The translations under genes and the position numbers were made by a program. From contig CAVONS010000016.1 of NCBI GenBank assembly GCA_963697345.1, positions 78,241 to 142,240 on the forward strand: a DNA stretch of 64,000 bases. The letters run 5' to 3'. Position 1 is the stretch's first letter; every line of letters begins with the position of its first letter. Below the pieces are notes generated by a model. The model worked only from the letters and a program-made list of their open reading frames with translations, was not told the DNA's origin and ran no database searches. Source of the DNA: Prado023 sp963697345 (GTDB lineage: Bacteria > Actinomycetota > Actinomycetes > S36-B12 > CAIYMF01). This document shows positions 7,983 to 16,933 of the stretch, piece by piece.

Positions 7983-10889
7983 TCACCCGGCGGCTCCGTG
8001 CGCCATGCCTGCCTGCGTGACCGCTTCGTGCAGCCCATGCTGGTCCTCGATGGGCGTGGGCTTCAGGTCGAACACGACATTGCGAACCGTCCCGGTGAAC
8101 GCGTAGGGCGCCCGGTCCTCGTAGTCAAGGTCCACCACGCCGCCGTTGTCGCGACCCATGTCCATCCCGGCATAGGTCGTGAAGATCAGCGCGATGGTCC
8201 GAGGGATGTCGCCCTGGCCGATCTGCTTGTCGCCGGCCCAGAGGGTGACGTGGCCACCTGTGCCGGGCGCCGCCTGGTCGGCGTCGAACTGCATCGTGAG
8301 GGTGCCATCGCCTGTCGGGATCGGCTCGGTCGAGGTCTGCCGGTAGGTCTCCACGCCCAGGTACTGGTAGGTGTGGTTGAGCAGGCCGTTCTCGTCGACC
8401 CAGAGGGCGAAGCCCCCGATGAAGTCCGCGAAGGCCACGAGCACGCCCTCGGCTCCCTCCTCGGGCACGTGCACATCAACCTCGATGGCGTAGGAGCGGC
8501 CGATGATGCGCGGGATCATGGTGGTCTGGACGTTCTGGACGTCGCCTGCGAAGGCGAACCGGGTCCGCGTCGGCAGCGGGGGCAGGATCCCGAAGAACGC
8601 CGCGAACCCGCCGAGCAGGGGCAGCACGCGGTTGCGCTCCGCCTCAGCAAGGAACAGGTCGATGAGCTCGGCCACCTTGTCCGGGTGCTCGCCAGCGATG
8701 TCGTGGGCCTGCGAGAAGTCGTCGGGCAGGTAGTAGAGCTCCCAGACATCCTGGCGGGGGTCCCAGCCACTTCCCGGGCCGAACCGGGCGAGGGTCTGTG
8801 GGGAGAAGTCCCAGGGCAGCTTGTCAAGCTTCGTGCACGCCCACCAGCCGTCGGAGTAGATCGCCCGGCTGCCGTACATCTCGAAGTACTGAACGGTGTG
8901 CTGCTCGGGGGCATCGGGGGCATTGAACGTGTAGGCGAAGCTGGTGCCGTCGATGGGCTCCTGCGCGATGCCGTCGACGACCGTGGGCTCGGGGATGCCA
9001 GCGACCTGGAGGACCGTGGGCACCACGTCTATGGCATGGGTGAACTGCGATCGCAGCTCGCCGCCACCCTGGATCCGCTTGGGCCAGGAGACGACCATGG
9101 GATCGCGCGTGCCGCCCAGGTGGCTGGCCATCTGCTTGCCCCACTGGAACGGCGCGTTGTTGGCGTGCGCCCACGCCGCCGCGAAGTGGGGAGCGGTGTG
9201 GAAGCCACCGAGCTCCTCGATGCCTCCGTACTTGTCGATGAGGGCGAACTGCTCCTCGGCGGACAGCACAAGCCCGTTGAAGAAGGTGGTCTCGTTGAAC
9301 GATCCGGTGAGCGTGCCCTCCATCGAGGCTCCGTTGTCACCCCAGATGTAGATGATCAGGGTGTTGTCGAGCTCACCCATCTCCTCCACAGCGTCGATCA
9401 GGCGACCGGCATTCCAGTCGGCGTTCTCGGAGAACCCGGCGAACACCTCCATCTGCCGTGCGTACAGCGTGCGCTCGGCGTCGGACAGGCTGTCCCATGC
9501 CGGGTACGCCTCGGGCCGCGGTGTGAGCTCGGTGTCCGCCGGGACGATGCCGAGCTTCTTCTGCCGCTCCAGCGTCTGCTCCCGGTAGGCGTCCCAGCCG
9601 TCGTCGAACTGACCCTTGTACTTGTCCGCCCACTCCTTGGCCACGTGGTGCGGGGCGTGGGTGGCACCCGTCGAGTAGTACACGAACCAGGGCTTCTCGG
9701 CGTCCTGGGCGCGAACGGCATGCAACCACTCGACGGTCTTGTCCGTGATGTCGTCGGGGAAGTAGTAGGACTTGCCGTCCTCACCCTCAGGTATCCCGAG
9801 GGTGGAGTTGTCCTGGGTGATGATCGGGTCGTACTGGCCCGCGGCGCCGGTCAGGAAGCCCCACCAGTGGTCGAAGCCCCACCCCGTGGGCCAGTGGTCG
9901 AACGATCCTGCCGCGCCCATCTCGTGCCCGGGAGTGATGTGCCACTTGCCGAACCCGCCGGTGACGTAGCCGTTGTCCTTGAGGATGCGCGGCAGCGCAG
10001 TGCACGACCGGGGCCGGATCCCGGTGTAGCCCGGGAACGGTCCTGGGAACTCCGCGATCCCGCCCATCCCCACCCGGTGGTGGTTGCGTCCGGTGAGCAG
10101 CGCCGCACGGGTGGGCGAGCACACCGCCGTGACGTGGAACCGGTTGTAGGTGACGCCCTGCTGCTGCACGCGGGTGAGGTTCGGCGTGCGGATCCCTCCA
10201 CCGAACGTATCCGGGCCGCCGAAGCCGGCGTCGTCGATCAGGACGATCAGGACGTTGGGGGCGCCCTCGGGTGCCTTGACCCCGGCGACAAGGCCCCAGT
10301 CACCGACCGACTCGTCGATCGTGAGTCCCGCGGTCCCGCCGAACGCCTTGTCCGGGATCGGAAGGATGGTGCGGTCCGGGTTGAACGTGCCCATCGCCTC
10401 GGCCAGGGCCCGCTTGAGCTCATCGATGCCCTTCTCGTCGGACTCCACCACCGACTTCAGCGGCGAGCCCGGCAGCGCCTGCTGGACCTCCAGTCGCTGG
10501 CCGGCCGGGAAGACCCCGATGATCACCGCAGTGCCGGGCTTGAGTCCCTCGCTGACCTTCTCCTGGATGGCCTCGGTCACCTTGCTCCCGGCGAACTTCC
10601 CGACCACCCCACCAGCGGCAGCCCCGACCGCCACCGAGGCCAGCAGCGGCGGGGCGAACAGCCCCACCAGCACGCCCACTCCGCCGCCCCAACCCGCACC
10701 CTTGCGACCCAGGTGGTTGCCCGTGTCGGCAACGACGACCTTGCCGTCGGCATCCTTGGCCACCAGGATCACGCCCTGGCTGGCGATCTCCTTGGACTTC
10801 ACCTTGGCGACCAGCGCGTCGAACTCCGCCTGGGCTGCCGACGGATCCGGGTACGCGGCGACGAGGAGCATCTGGGTTCCCTCGCTCAT
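7983..10889 (-). CDS. Cys-type sulfatase with N-terminal DUF1269-like domain
   Basis: 968 residues, far longer than the usual 450-780. Residues 1-165 resemble the DUF1269 family (Asp/Ala-rich alpha/beta part, then a Gly/Ala-rich hydrophobic hairpin around 70-100). The sulfatase domain begins at about 210 (NVLIVLIDDAG). C257-S-P-T-R is the CxPxR signature whose Cys is converted to formylglycine, and GFGKWH and THAPHH supply further active-site residues. A C-terminal beta-rich region (about 800-968) follows. The enzyme should hydrolyse sulfate esters; no signal peptide is seen, so it is probably cytosolic. Its ATG overlaps the stop of the maturase gene (ATGA), so maturase and substrate are made together. 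Confidence 0.9.
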   Translation of the reverse strand: MSEGTQMLLVAAYPDPSAAQAEFDALVAKVKSKEIASQGVILVAKDADGKVVVADTGNHLGRKGAGWGGGVGVLVGLFAPPLLASVAVGAAAGGVVGKFAGSKVTEAIQEKVSEGLKPGTAVIIGVFPAGQRLEVQQALPGSPLKSVVESDEKGIDELKRALAEAMGTFNPDRTILPIPDKAFGGTAGLTIDESVGDWGLVAGVKAPEGAPNVLIVLIDDAGFGGPDTFGGGIRTPNLTRVQQQGVTYNRFHVTAVCSPTRAALLTGRNHHRVGMGGIAEFPGPFPGYTGIRPRSCTALPRILKDNGYVTGGFGKWHITPGHEMGAAGSFDHWPTGWGFDHWWGFLTGAAGQYDPIITQDNSTLGIPEGEDGKSYYFPDDITDKTVEWLHAVRAQDAEKPWFVYYSTGATHAPHHVAKEWADKYKGQFDDGWDAYREQTLERQKKLGIVPADTELTPRPEAYPAWDSLSDAERTLYARQMEVFAGFSENADWNAGRLIDAVEEMGELDNTLIIYIWGDNGASMEGTLTGSFNETTFFNGLVLSAEEQFALIDKYGGIEELGGFHTAPHFAAAWAHANNAPFQWGKQMASHLGGTRDPMVVSWPKRIQGGGELRSQFTHAIDVVPTVLQVAGIPEPTVVDGIAQEPIDGTSFAYTFNAPDAPEQHTVQYFEMYGSRAIYSDGWWACTKLDKLPWDFSPQTLARFGPGSGWDPRQDVWELYYLPDDFSQAHDIAGEHPDKVAELIDLFLAEAERNRVLPLLGGFAAFFGILPPLPTRTRFAFAGDVQNVQTTMIPRIIGRSYAIEVDVHVPEEGAEGVLVAFADFIGGFALWVDENGLLNHTYQYLGVETYRQTSTEPIPTGDGTLTMQFDADQAAPGTGGHVTLWAGDKQIGQGDIPRTIALIFTTYAGMDMGRDNGGVVDLDYEDRAPYAFTGTVRNVVFDLKPTPIEDQHGLHEAVTQAGMAHGAAG

Positions 10890-12340
10890 GAGTCACTCCA
10901 TCCTTCTGGCGCCGCCGATCGCTCGGAGGCGCGGTACTGGGCGGTCGGGTTCACCATTGTGCTACCAAGTGGCAGCGTAGCTGTTGTCGGGGAGGTTATC
11001 GTCGCTGCGCGAGGGGCTCCGTGGCAGCGCTTCCACTTGCGCCCAGACCCGCAGGTGCACGGGTCGTTGCGCCCGCGTACTGCGTCGGCGGCCGCGTACC
11101 AGTCGCGCACGGCGGTCGCGTCCTGCCCGAGACGCAGCCGGTCGGCCATGAACCGCATCGGGGCATCCACATGGCCGAAGAACGCCTTGTAGCCGGCGCA
11201 CAGGTGGTGCAGCCCGGGCTCACCGTCCGGCGTCGTGGCGAACCGGTCCTTCGGGCAGCCACCGTTGCAGGCGAAGCGGACATCACAGTCCAGGCAGTAC
11301 TGCGGGAGCGACTCCACCTTCGCGTCACCGAAGGCGCGCTGCGCGGGCAGGCCGACCAGCTCGAGCATCGTCCGGCCGTCGGCGATGTTGCCCAGCAGGT
11401 ACTCGGGCTCCACGTAGTGATCGCACGAGTACAGGTCACCGTTGTGCTCCAGCGCCAGTGCAGAACCGCACGTCCGGGCGTGCACGCACAGGCCCACCTG
11501 GTCCATCCCCAACCAGTGCGCCAGCGCGGTGTCGAACATCTGGACGAACACATCCCCCACATCGTGGCGGGCCCACTCCTCGAACACGTCGATCAGGAAC
11601 CGGCCGTACTGCTCGCCTGTGATACTGCGGTGCGTGACGGCTGCGCCGGCCTGGCGGTAGAGCGGGCGGTCCTTGGCCCGGACCCCCCAGCCGGAATCCG
11701 CCATCGGCAGCATCTCGGGAGTCATCCGCTCCACGATTGGGATGAACTGGATGAACCCGGCTCCCAACTCGTGGCGCAGGAACCGGTACACCTCCAGGCC
11801 GTGGTCGGCGTTCGCCGCATTGACCGTGGTCAGGGCGTTCCACTCCACACCGTGCCGGCGCAGCACCTCCCAGCCGCGCAGCACCCGGTCGAACGTCGGC
11901 TTGCCGCCCTTGTCCACCCTGTAGGCGTCGTGCATCGCGCGGGGCCCGTCGATCGACAAGCCGACGAGGAAGCCGTTCTGGGCCAGGAACTCGCCCCACT
12001 CGTCGTCGAGAAGGGTCCCGTTGGTCTGGATCGTGTGCAGGGCGCGCTGCCCCGGTCCGGACAACTGATCGGACAGCTCCACGCTCCGGGCGAAGAACTC
12101 CAGCCCCATGAGCGTCGGCTCCCCGCCCTGGTAGGACACCGACACCTCCGCGTCTGCCGGATGGGCAGCGAACAGCTGGCGCAGGTAGGCCTCGTGCACG
12201 TCCGGAGACATCCGGAAGTCGCTGTCCGGGTACAGCTGCTCCTTGGACAGGAAGAAGCAGTACTCACAGTCCAGGTTGCACACCGCACCTGTCGGCTTGG
12301 TCATCACGTGGAAGACGCTCCGCGCAACCGATCCACTCAT
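10886..12340 (-). CDS. Radical SAM sulfatase-maturating enzyme (anSME-like, SPASM) with C-terminal SEC-C motif
   Basis: 484 residues. C21-x3-C25-x2-C28 (CNLDCEYC) binds the radical-SAM 4Fe-4S cluster; YQGGEPTLMG is the SAM-binding GGE motif. The SPASM cysteines are in the second half (CGSALALEHNGDLYSCDHYV, CLDCDVRFACNGGC) and hold auxiliary clusters. It should oxidise the active-site Cys of the sulfatase encoded next to formylglycine. After the normal end comes RNDPCTCGSGRKWKRC, a zinc-binding SEC-C motif, which is unusual for this family. The start at 12340 is supported by CTGGAGGATGGGTTC; open frame continues upstream without a comparable site. Confidence 0.9.
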   Translation of the reverse strand: MSGSVARSVFHVMTKPTGAVCNLDCEYCFFLSKEQLYPDSDFRMSPDVHEAYLRQLFAAHPADAEVSVSYQGGEPTLMGLEFFARSVELSDQLSGPGQRALHTIQTNGTLLDDEWGEFLAQNGFLVGLSIDGPRAMHDAYRVDKGGKPTFDRVLRGWEVLRRHGVEWNALTTVNAANADHGLEVYRFLRHELGAGFIQFIPIVERMTPEMLPMADSGWGVRAKDRPLYRQAGAAVTHRSITGEQYGRFLIDVFEEWARHDVGDVFVQMFDTALAHWLGMDQVGLCVHARTCGSALALEHNGDLYSCDHYVEPEYLLGNIADGRTMLELVGLPAQRAFGDAKVESLPQYCLDCDVRFACNGGCPKDRFATTPDGEPGLHHLCAGYKAFFGHVDAPMRFMADRLRLGQDATAVRDWYAAADAVRGRNDPCTCGSGRKWKRCHGAPRAATITSPTTATLPLGSTMVNPTAQYRASERSAAPEGWSDS

Positions 12341-12544
12341 GAACCCATCCTCCAGATTGCCCTGCACCGTCGGAGTGGAGCGCAAGCCTATGCCGGTGCA
12401 AGGCAAGGTGACGTCCCGCGCAGCAGGCCGGCCGAGGTTGGGGGCAGGACGAGCCGAGATGGCACCGCATGAAGCGCTCGTGGCATGCAAGATTGCCTTC
12501 TGGGCAACACGGGTGCCGCCCCCGAAGATCCAAGGAGCCGCCCA

Positions 12545-12730
12545 ATGAGGACCCTGGCCCTCTCCATCGTCGTCCCGGTCGTCGTGCTCATGGCCTGGGG
12601 CCTGCTGTTCGTCGTCCTCGACCGGTTCAGCGCAGCTGAGAGCCGAAACGCCACGAAACGTGCCGCGAACGCCGCAGAACGCCGGAGGGGAGACATCGAC
12701 GACGACGAGGACGAGTCCGGGCGCACCTGA
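12545..12730 (+). CDS. Small single-span membrane protein
   Basis: 61 residues. Hydrophobic segment at residues 3-24 (LALSIVVPVVVLMAWGLLFV), followed by a basic then acidic cytoplasmic tail ending DIDDDEDESGRT. CCAAGGAGCCGCCCA precedes the ATG, a good ribosome binding site. Transcribed divergently from the maturase gene. No family recognised. Confidence 0.6.
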   Translation: MRTLALSIVVPVVVLMAWGLLFVVLDRFSAAESRNATKRAANAAERRRGDIDDDEDESGRT

Positions 12731-13085
12731 CACGGGCAGGTGGTGCGGATCCAGCTCCTCCTCTGCACGGCGCACCCGTCTCAGGTGTCGCTGGCACGTT
12801 GCGGCCAGCACCGCGCAGACGATCGGTTGGATCGAGATCGGCTTGGGAGTCGTGATCGAGGGCCTTGCCAGGAGCCTCGGGGACGCCAACAACGCGGCAC
12901 GCCTGACGATCACGGTCCTGATGGCCATCCGGATCCTCTGGGCCGTCTGGACCATGGTCACCTTCGCCGGCAACATCCTGTTCTGGTCCGCGGCTCTCAC
13001 GACAGGGACGGCCCTGATCGTCGTCGTGCTGCTCTGGAACAGCAGCGCCAACGCGTTCTTTGCGACCAAGCAGGCACGTTCCTGA
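12660..13085 (+). CDS. Possible small membrane protein, start uncertain
   Basis: The frame is convincingly hydrophobic from about 12825 on, with roughly three membrane segments around IGWIEIGLGVVIEG, LTITVLMAIRILWAVW and TTGTALIVVVLLW, ending FFATKQARS. The only ATG, at 12660, lies inside the preceding gene in another frame and gives a Ser/Arg-rich N-terminus that looks non-coding. The true start may be a TTG or GTG near 12850-12860, or the 5' end has been lost. No family recognised. Confidence 0.35.
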   Translation: MPRTPQNAGGETSTTTRTSPGAPDTGRWCGSSSSSARRTRLRCRWHVAASTAQTIGWIEIGLGVVIEGLARSLGDANNAARLTITVLMAIRILWAVWTMVTFAGNILFWSAALTTGTALIVVVLLWNSSANAFFATKQARS

Positions 13086-13101
13086 CGGACGCGAGAGCGG
13101 C

Positions 13102-14244
13102 TCAGCTGGGCAGCACCCAGCCCTCGCCCCGTACTGACAGGCCGACGATGTCCCCGGGCCGCGGGATCGGGACGAGACCACCGATCACACGGGCCTGCAC
13201 CATCGTGCCAGCCGACGAACGGGCCTTGACCAGGGCGTCGTGCCCGTGGAACGACAGGGCGGTGACCACGGCCGACGGGGAGTTCGACCCCGAGCCGAGC
13301 GCGGACGGGACGATCTGCTCGGGGCGCAGCATGACAGTGACCGCGCCTCGGGCCGGTGTTGCGATGGGGACGTCGCCGAGCTCTGTGTGGGCGAGGCGAC
13401 CGGAAGCATGCCCGGGCAGCAGAACTGCTTCGCCGAGGAACTGCGCCACTTCGGCGCTCGCTGGTCGGGAGTACACCTCGGCGGGTGGGCCGATCTGGGC
13501 AATCTGCCCCCTGAGCATGACCGCAACGTCGTCGGCCACGCTGAGGGCTTCGTCCTGGTCGTGGGTCACCAGGAGCACAGAGGCCGACTCGGCCCGCAGG
13601 GCGCCCATCACTGCCTCACGGACGGACAGTCGCAGGCCGGCGTCGAGTGCGGAGAACGGCTCGTCGAGGAGCATCAGGTCCGGTTGGCCCGCAAGCGCAC
13701 GAGCGACGGCGACGCGCTGCTGCTGGCCGCCCGAGAGTTGGTCCGGTCGGCGGGCTCCCAACCCGCCGAGCCCCACGATCTCAAGCACGTGCTCAACCCG
13801 GCGGCGCCCCTCAGGCAGACGACCGCCTCGGGGTAGCCCGAACCCGACGTTGCGCCGCACATCCAGGTGGCTGAACAGGGCCCCCTCCTGGGGGACGACC
13901 CCCACCCGGCGTCGCTCTGGGGGTATGTGGCACGCCGGGCGGCCCGCTGTCCGGGTCGCCGAGATCACGCGGCCCGCCAGGTCGATCCGGCCGGCGTCGG
14001 GGTACTCGAAGCCGGCCACCAGACGCACCAGGGTCGTCTTGCCGCAGCCGGATGGACCAACAAGCGCCAAGACCCGACCGGGCTCCACATCGAGGTCGAC
14101 GCCCTCGAGGACGTGATGCTCGTCGAAGCCTTTGGTGACCCCCCGCACGGATAGCGCAAGGGCGGGGACGGCGGCGGTTTGGCTGCGCGTATCGGCTGAC
14201 ACCCCGGGTGCGCCGGCCCTCACGTCGATCCCATCACTGATCAC
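13102..14244 (-). CDS. fbpC: Ferric iron ABC transporter ATP-binding protein (FbpC-like)
   Basis: 380 residues. Walker A GPSGCGKTT, signature LSGGQQQRVAVARAL, Walker B LMLLDEPFSALD and the H-loop LLVTHDQDEA are all intact. The C-terminal 130 residues form a TOBE-type regulatory part, as in the iron/putrescine/maltose subfamily. It energises uptake of ferric iron delivered by the binding protein and permease encoded upstream. The GTG start at 14244 follows TCAGGAGGAATC and overlaps the permease end by 11 bp; an ATG at 14268 lacks a ribosome binding site. Last gene of the fbpABC operon. Confidence 0.88.
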   Translation of the reverse strand: MISDGIDVRAGAPGVSADTRSQTAAVPALALSVRGVTKGFDEHHVLEGVDLDVEPGRVLALVGPSGCGKTTLVRLVAGFEYPDAGRIDLAGRVISATRTAGRPACHIPPERRRVGVVPQEGALFSHLDVRRNVGFGLPRGGRLPEGRRRVEHVLEIVGLGGLGARRPDQLSGGQQQRVAVARALAGQPDLMLLDEPFSALDAGLRLSVREAVMGALRAESASVLLVTHDQDEALSVADDVAVMLRGQIAQIGPPAEVYSRPASAEVAQFLGEAVLLPGHASGRLAHTELGDVPIATPARGAVTVMLRPEQIVPSALGSGSNSPSAVVTALSFHGHDALVKARSSAGTMVQARVIGGLVPIPRPGDIVGLSVRGEGWVLPS

Positions 14245-15805
14245 GATTCCTCCTGAACGGCTCGGCACGGCCCAGGATCACGGCCGGGAGCGCAGCGCCC
14301 AGCACGATGAGCACGGCATACGGTGCCGCGGACGCGCGATCCGAGATGAGCATGAACCGCCAGAGCATGGTGGCCAGCGTCTCGGTGCCAGTGGGATGCA
14401 ACAGAAGTGTGACAGGGAGTTCCTTCATGGTCGTCAACAGGACCATGACCGCGCCAGCAGCGAGGCCGGGCGCAGCGAGCGGGAGCGTCACCTGGCGCAG
14501 CACCGCCCCGCGGGTCAGACCCAGGCTTCGCGCGATCTCCTCGGCCCGAACGGGGCTGGCCTCCACCGAGGCGCGCACCGACACGACCGCCAGCGGAAGG
14601 AACACCACGACGTAGGCCAGGACGAGCAGTGGGGTCTGCTGGTAGATGGGACGCAGGAGCGTGACCCCGACGTACACCATCGCGATCGCCACGACGATCC
14701 CCGGAAGGGCATGGCCTGTGAAGGTGGCCCGCTCGAGCACGCGGCTGACGGCGCCCGGATATCGCGCGGCCAGGATGCCGACTGGGACTGCGAGGGCGAC
14801 GCAGGCAGCCGCAGCCAGGACAGAGAACCACAGGGTGGCCCTGACCGCGGCCAGCAGCGACTCGACGTCCAGGCTCTGCGCTGTCCCCTCCGCCGTCCAG
14901 CGCAGCAGGCTGACGGCTGGGACGAGCAACGCGGCCACGACGACGGCACCGAGGCCCCCAGCCGCAGCGATCTGCCAGGAGCCCAGCTGGATCGTCCGGC
15001 CCCGACGCGCCACACCAGGCCCCGATCGGGCACTTGTTCGACCGCGGGCGCGGGCCTCCAGCACGACCAGGATCATGGCCAGGGCCACCAGCAGCAGCGA
15101 GAGGGTGGCTGCCCTCGTCGGGTCGAACCCGGAGCGGTATGCGCCGTAGATGACCCAGGTGAACACCTCGTAGCGCATCAGCGCAACGGCGCCGAAGTCA
15201 CTGAGCGTGTACAGCGCAACCAGCAGCGCTCCTGCCGCGATGCTCGGGCGGATCTGTCGGATCGTCAGCAGCGCCACAGCGGCCCGACCCCGGCCCAGGG
15301 ATGCGCCGACCTCCTCGACGGCGGGATCGACCCGGCGAAGCGCCGACAGCGCGGGCAGGAACACGTACGGGAACGTGGTGAGCGTGAGCACGAGGACCGC
15401 CCCGGGGAGCCCGGCGAGCGCGGGGAAGGCCTCGACCCATACGAACGCGCTGATGTAGCTGGGGACCGCCAGAGGGAGGACCATCGCGACCTGCCAACCC
15501 CGTCGCCAGCGCAGATCGGTCCTTGCCACGAGCCATGCCGCCGACACTCCCATCACGGTGGCGGCGGCGCTCACCAGAGCGGTCAACCCGAGGCTGCGCA
15601 GGGTGAGTCTCAGCGTGGCGGGCGTGAGCAGCGTGTCGGCCACCGCGGCCAGGGACTCAGCCCGGACAACCAGGTACCAGACCGGGAGCACCGCGACCAT
15701 CGCGGCCACGAGGGCCGGGGCCACGAGCCACCAGGGGGCCCGCTGCACTCGGACACGCCGAACCTGCCGGGGCGGCACCGGCCGTTCGACTGCCACGTGG
15801 GTCAC
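14234..15805 (-). CDS. fbpB: Ferric iron ABC transporter permease (FbpB-like, fused two-half permease)
   Basis: 523 residues with about 12 membrane segments arranged as two homologous halves. Each half carries an EAA-type loop for contact with the ATPase (EEVGASLGRGRAAVALLTI in the first, EIARSLGLTRGAVLRQV in the second), as expected for FbpB/ThiP-type permeases that form the whole channel from one chain. The GTG start at 15805 follows CGAGGAGGACCTGTC. It lies 31 bp after the binding-protein gene and overlaps the ATPase gene by 11 bp. Confidence 0.9.
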   Translation of the reverse strand: MTHVAVERPVPPRQVRRVRVQRAPWWLVAPALVAAMVAVLPVWYLVVRAESLAAVADTLLTPATLRLTLRSLGLTALVSAAATVMGVSAAWLVARTDLRWRRGWQVAMVLPLAVPSYISAFVWVEAFPALAGLPGAVLVLTLTTFPYVFLPALSALRRVDPAVEEVGASLGRGRAAVALLTIRQIRPSIAAGALLVALYTLSDFGAVALMRYEVFTWVIYGAYRSGFDPTRAATLSLLLVALAMILVVLEARARGRTSARSGPGVARRGRTIQLGSWQIAAAGGLGAVVVAALLVPAVSLLRWTAEGTAQSLDVESLLAAVRATLWFSVLAAAACVALAVPVGILAARYPGAVSRVLERATFTGHALPGIVVAIAMVYVGVTLLRPIYQQTPLLVLAYVVVFLPLAVVSVRASVEASPVRAEEIARSLGLTRGAVLRQVTLPLAAPGLAAGAVMVLLTTMKELPVTLLLHPTGTETLATMLWRFMLISDRASAAPYAVLIVLGAALPAVILGRAEPFRRNRDQ

Positions 15806-15836
15806 GACAGGTCCTCCTCGAGCCACAGGGGTCGAC

Positions 15837-16892
15837 TCACTGGGTCAGCAGGCCCACTTGAGCCAACAGGGCCTGGGTCTGCGCGATGGAGTCCAGGTCT
15901 GACAGGTCAAGCTGTGGGGGCTGCAGCTCGTCGAGGGTGGGAAGACCGTCCGCAGGCTCGACCCCGTCGATGAGGGGGTACTCGTAGGTGCTCGTCGCGA
16001 AGTACCCCTGAGCATCGCTGCTGCTCAAGTAGTCGATCAGGGCCTGCGCGGCCTCCGGTTGGTCGCTGGAGGCGAGGATGCCGGCGCCGGCGACGTTGAC
16101 CAGCCCGCCAGGATCTCCTGGGGCCATGAACTGGTTTCGGACCATCAGGTTCTCCTCGCCCTTCTCGGCGGCCAGCTCGAGCAGGTAGTAGTGGTTCACC
16201 AGACCGATCTGGATCTCTCCGGCATCCACTGCATCTCGCACCTGCGAGTTGCCCTCGAACGGCACTGGATCTTGGGCGGCGAACGCTTCCAGCCACTCGC
16301 GAGCACCATCTTCGCCCCGGAGGACCCGCAGCCCTGTGACGAACGACTGCCAGCTCGCGTTGGTGGGCGCATACCCGATCCTGCCGTCGGCATACTCGCC
16401 GGAGACGACCTCATCGATGGTGTCCGGCGCCTCTGCGACCAGGTCCTGGTTGTAGATCACTACTCGAACTCGGCCGGACAAGCCCATCCACGTGCCATCC
16501 TCGGCACGGAATGCCTCAGGCACCCGCACCTGGACATCCTCGGGCAGGCTGGCGAACAGGCCCTCCTTCGTCAACGCCCCGAGGGCACCGGCGTCCTGGG
16601 AGAGGAACACGTCGGCCGGGCTGGCGTCGGACTCGGTGAGCAGCTGAGCGGCGAGTTCGCCCGAGCCTGCGCTGCGTACGTCCACCCGGATGCCGGTCTC
16701 CTCGGTGAACATGTCGAGCAGGGGGCCTACGAGCTCCTCGCTGCGGCCGTTGTAGAGCGTGAGCGTCTCGGTGTCGGCCGTGGCTGCGGCATTGTCGGCG
16801 GAGCCGCCGCAGGCAGCCAGGAAGCCCACGGATCCGGCGACCGCGGCTGCTGCGACCCAGCGCAGGTTGCGCGCACGGGAGTGGTGAATCAT
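15837..16892 (-). CDS. fbpA: Ferric iron-binding lipoprotein (FbpA-like)
   Basis: 351 residues. Signal peptide with lipobox FLAAC (Cys28), then a periplasmic-binding-protein fold starting LTLYNGRSEELVGPLL. This opening, with VDVRSAGSGELAAQL, the tyrosine-rich NHYYLLE and STYEYPLIDG, is typical of FbpA/IdiA ferric-binding proteins, where tyrosines ligate Fe(III). It captures iron outside the membrane and passes it to the permease. The ATG at 16892 is preceded by GAGAGGAACC. A DtxR/IdeR-type box lies 23 bp upstream, so expression is probably repressed by iron. Confidence 0.9.
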   Translation of the reverse strand: MIHHSRARNLRWVAAAAVAGSVGFLAACGGSADNAAATADTETLTLYNGRSEELVGPLLDMFTEETGIRVDVRSAGSGELAAQLLTESDASPADVFLSQDAGALGALTKEGLFASLPEDVQVRVPEAFRAEDGTWMGLSGRVRVVIYNQDLVAEAPDTIDEVVSGEYADGRIGYAPTNASWQSFVTGLRVLRGEDGAREWLEAFAAQDPVPFEGNSQVRDAVDAGEIQIGLVNHYYLLELAAEKGEENLMVRNQFMAPGDPGGLVNVAGAGILASSDQPEAAQALIDYLSSSDAQGYFATSTYEYPLIDGVEPADGLPTLDELQPPQLDLSDLDSIAQTQALLAQVGLLTQ

Positions 16893-16914
16893 TGGAGCGG
16901 GTTCCTCTCGGCGA

Positions 16915-16933
16915 TTAGGTATGCCTAACCTAG
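16915..16933 (-). promoter_or_regulatory. DtxR/IdeR-type iron box upstream of fbpA
   Basis: TTAGGTATGCCTAACCTAG matches the published 19-bp IdeR/DtxR palindrome at 15 of 19 positions, including both conserved half-sites (TTAGGT and CTAACCTA). It lies between the stop of the preceding gene, which it overlaps by 3 bp, and the fbpA start. An iron-loaded DtxR-family repressor binding here would shut off the iron importer; this is inference from the match. Confidence 0.75.

Noticed and set aside
7851..11192. Open frame of over 1100 codons on the plus strand
   Set aside because: It lies opposite the sulfatase and maturase, has no family motif and an Arg/Gly/Pro/His-rich composition; it is the antisense shadow of GC-rich coding DNA.
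14132..15973. 613-codon plus-strand frame across fbpB
   Set aside because: Antisense to a clear permease; no recognisable motif, Gln/Arg/Gly-rich.
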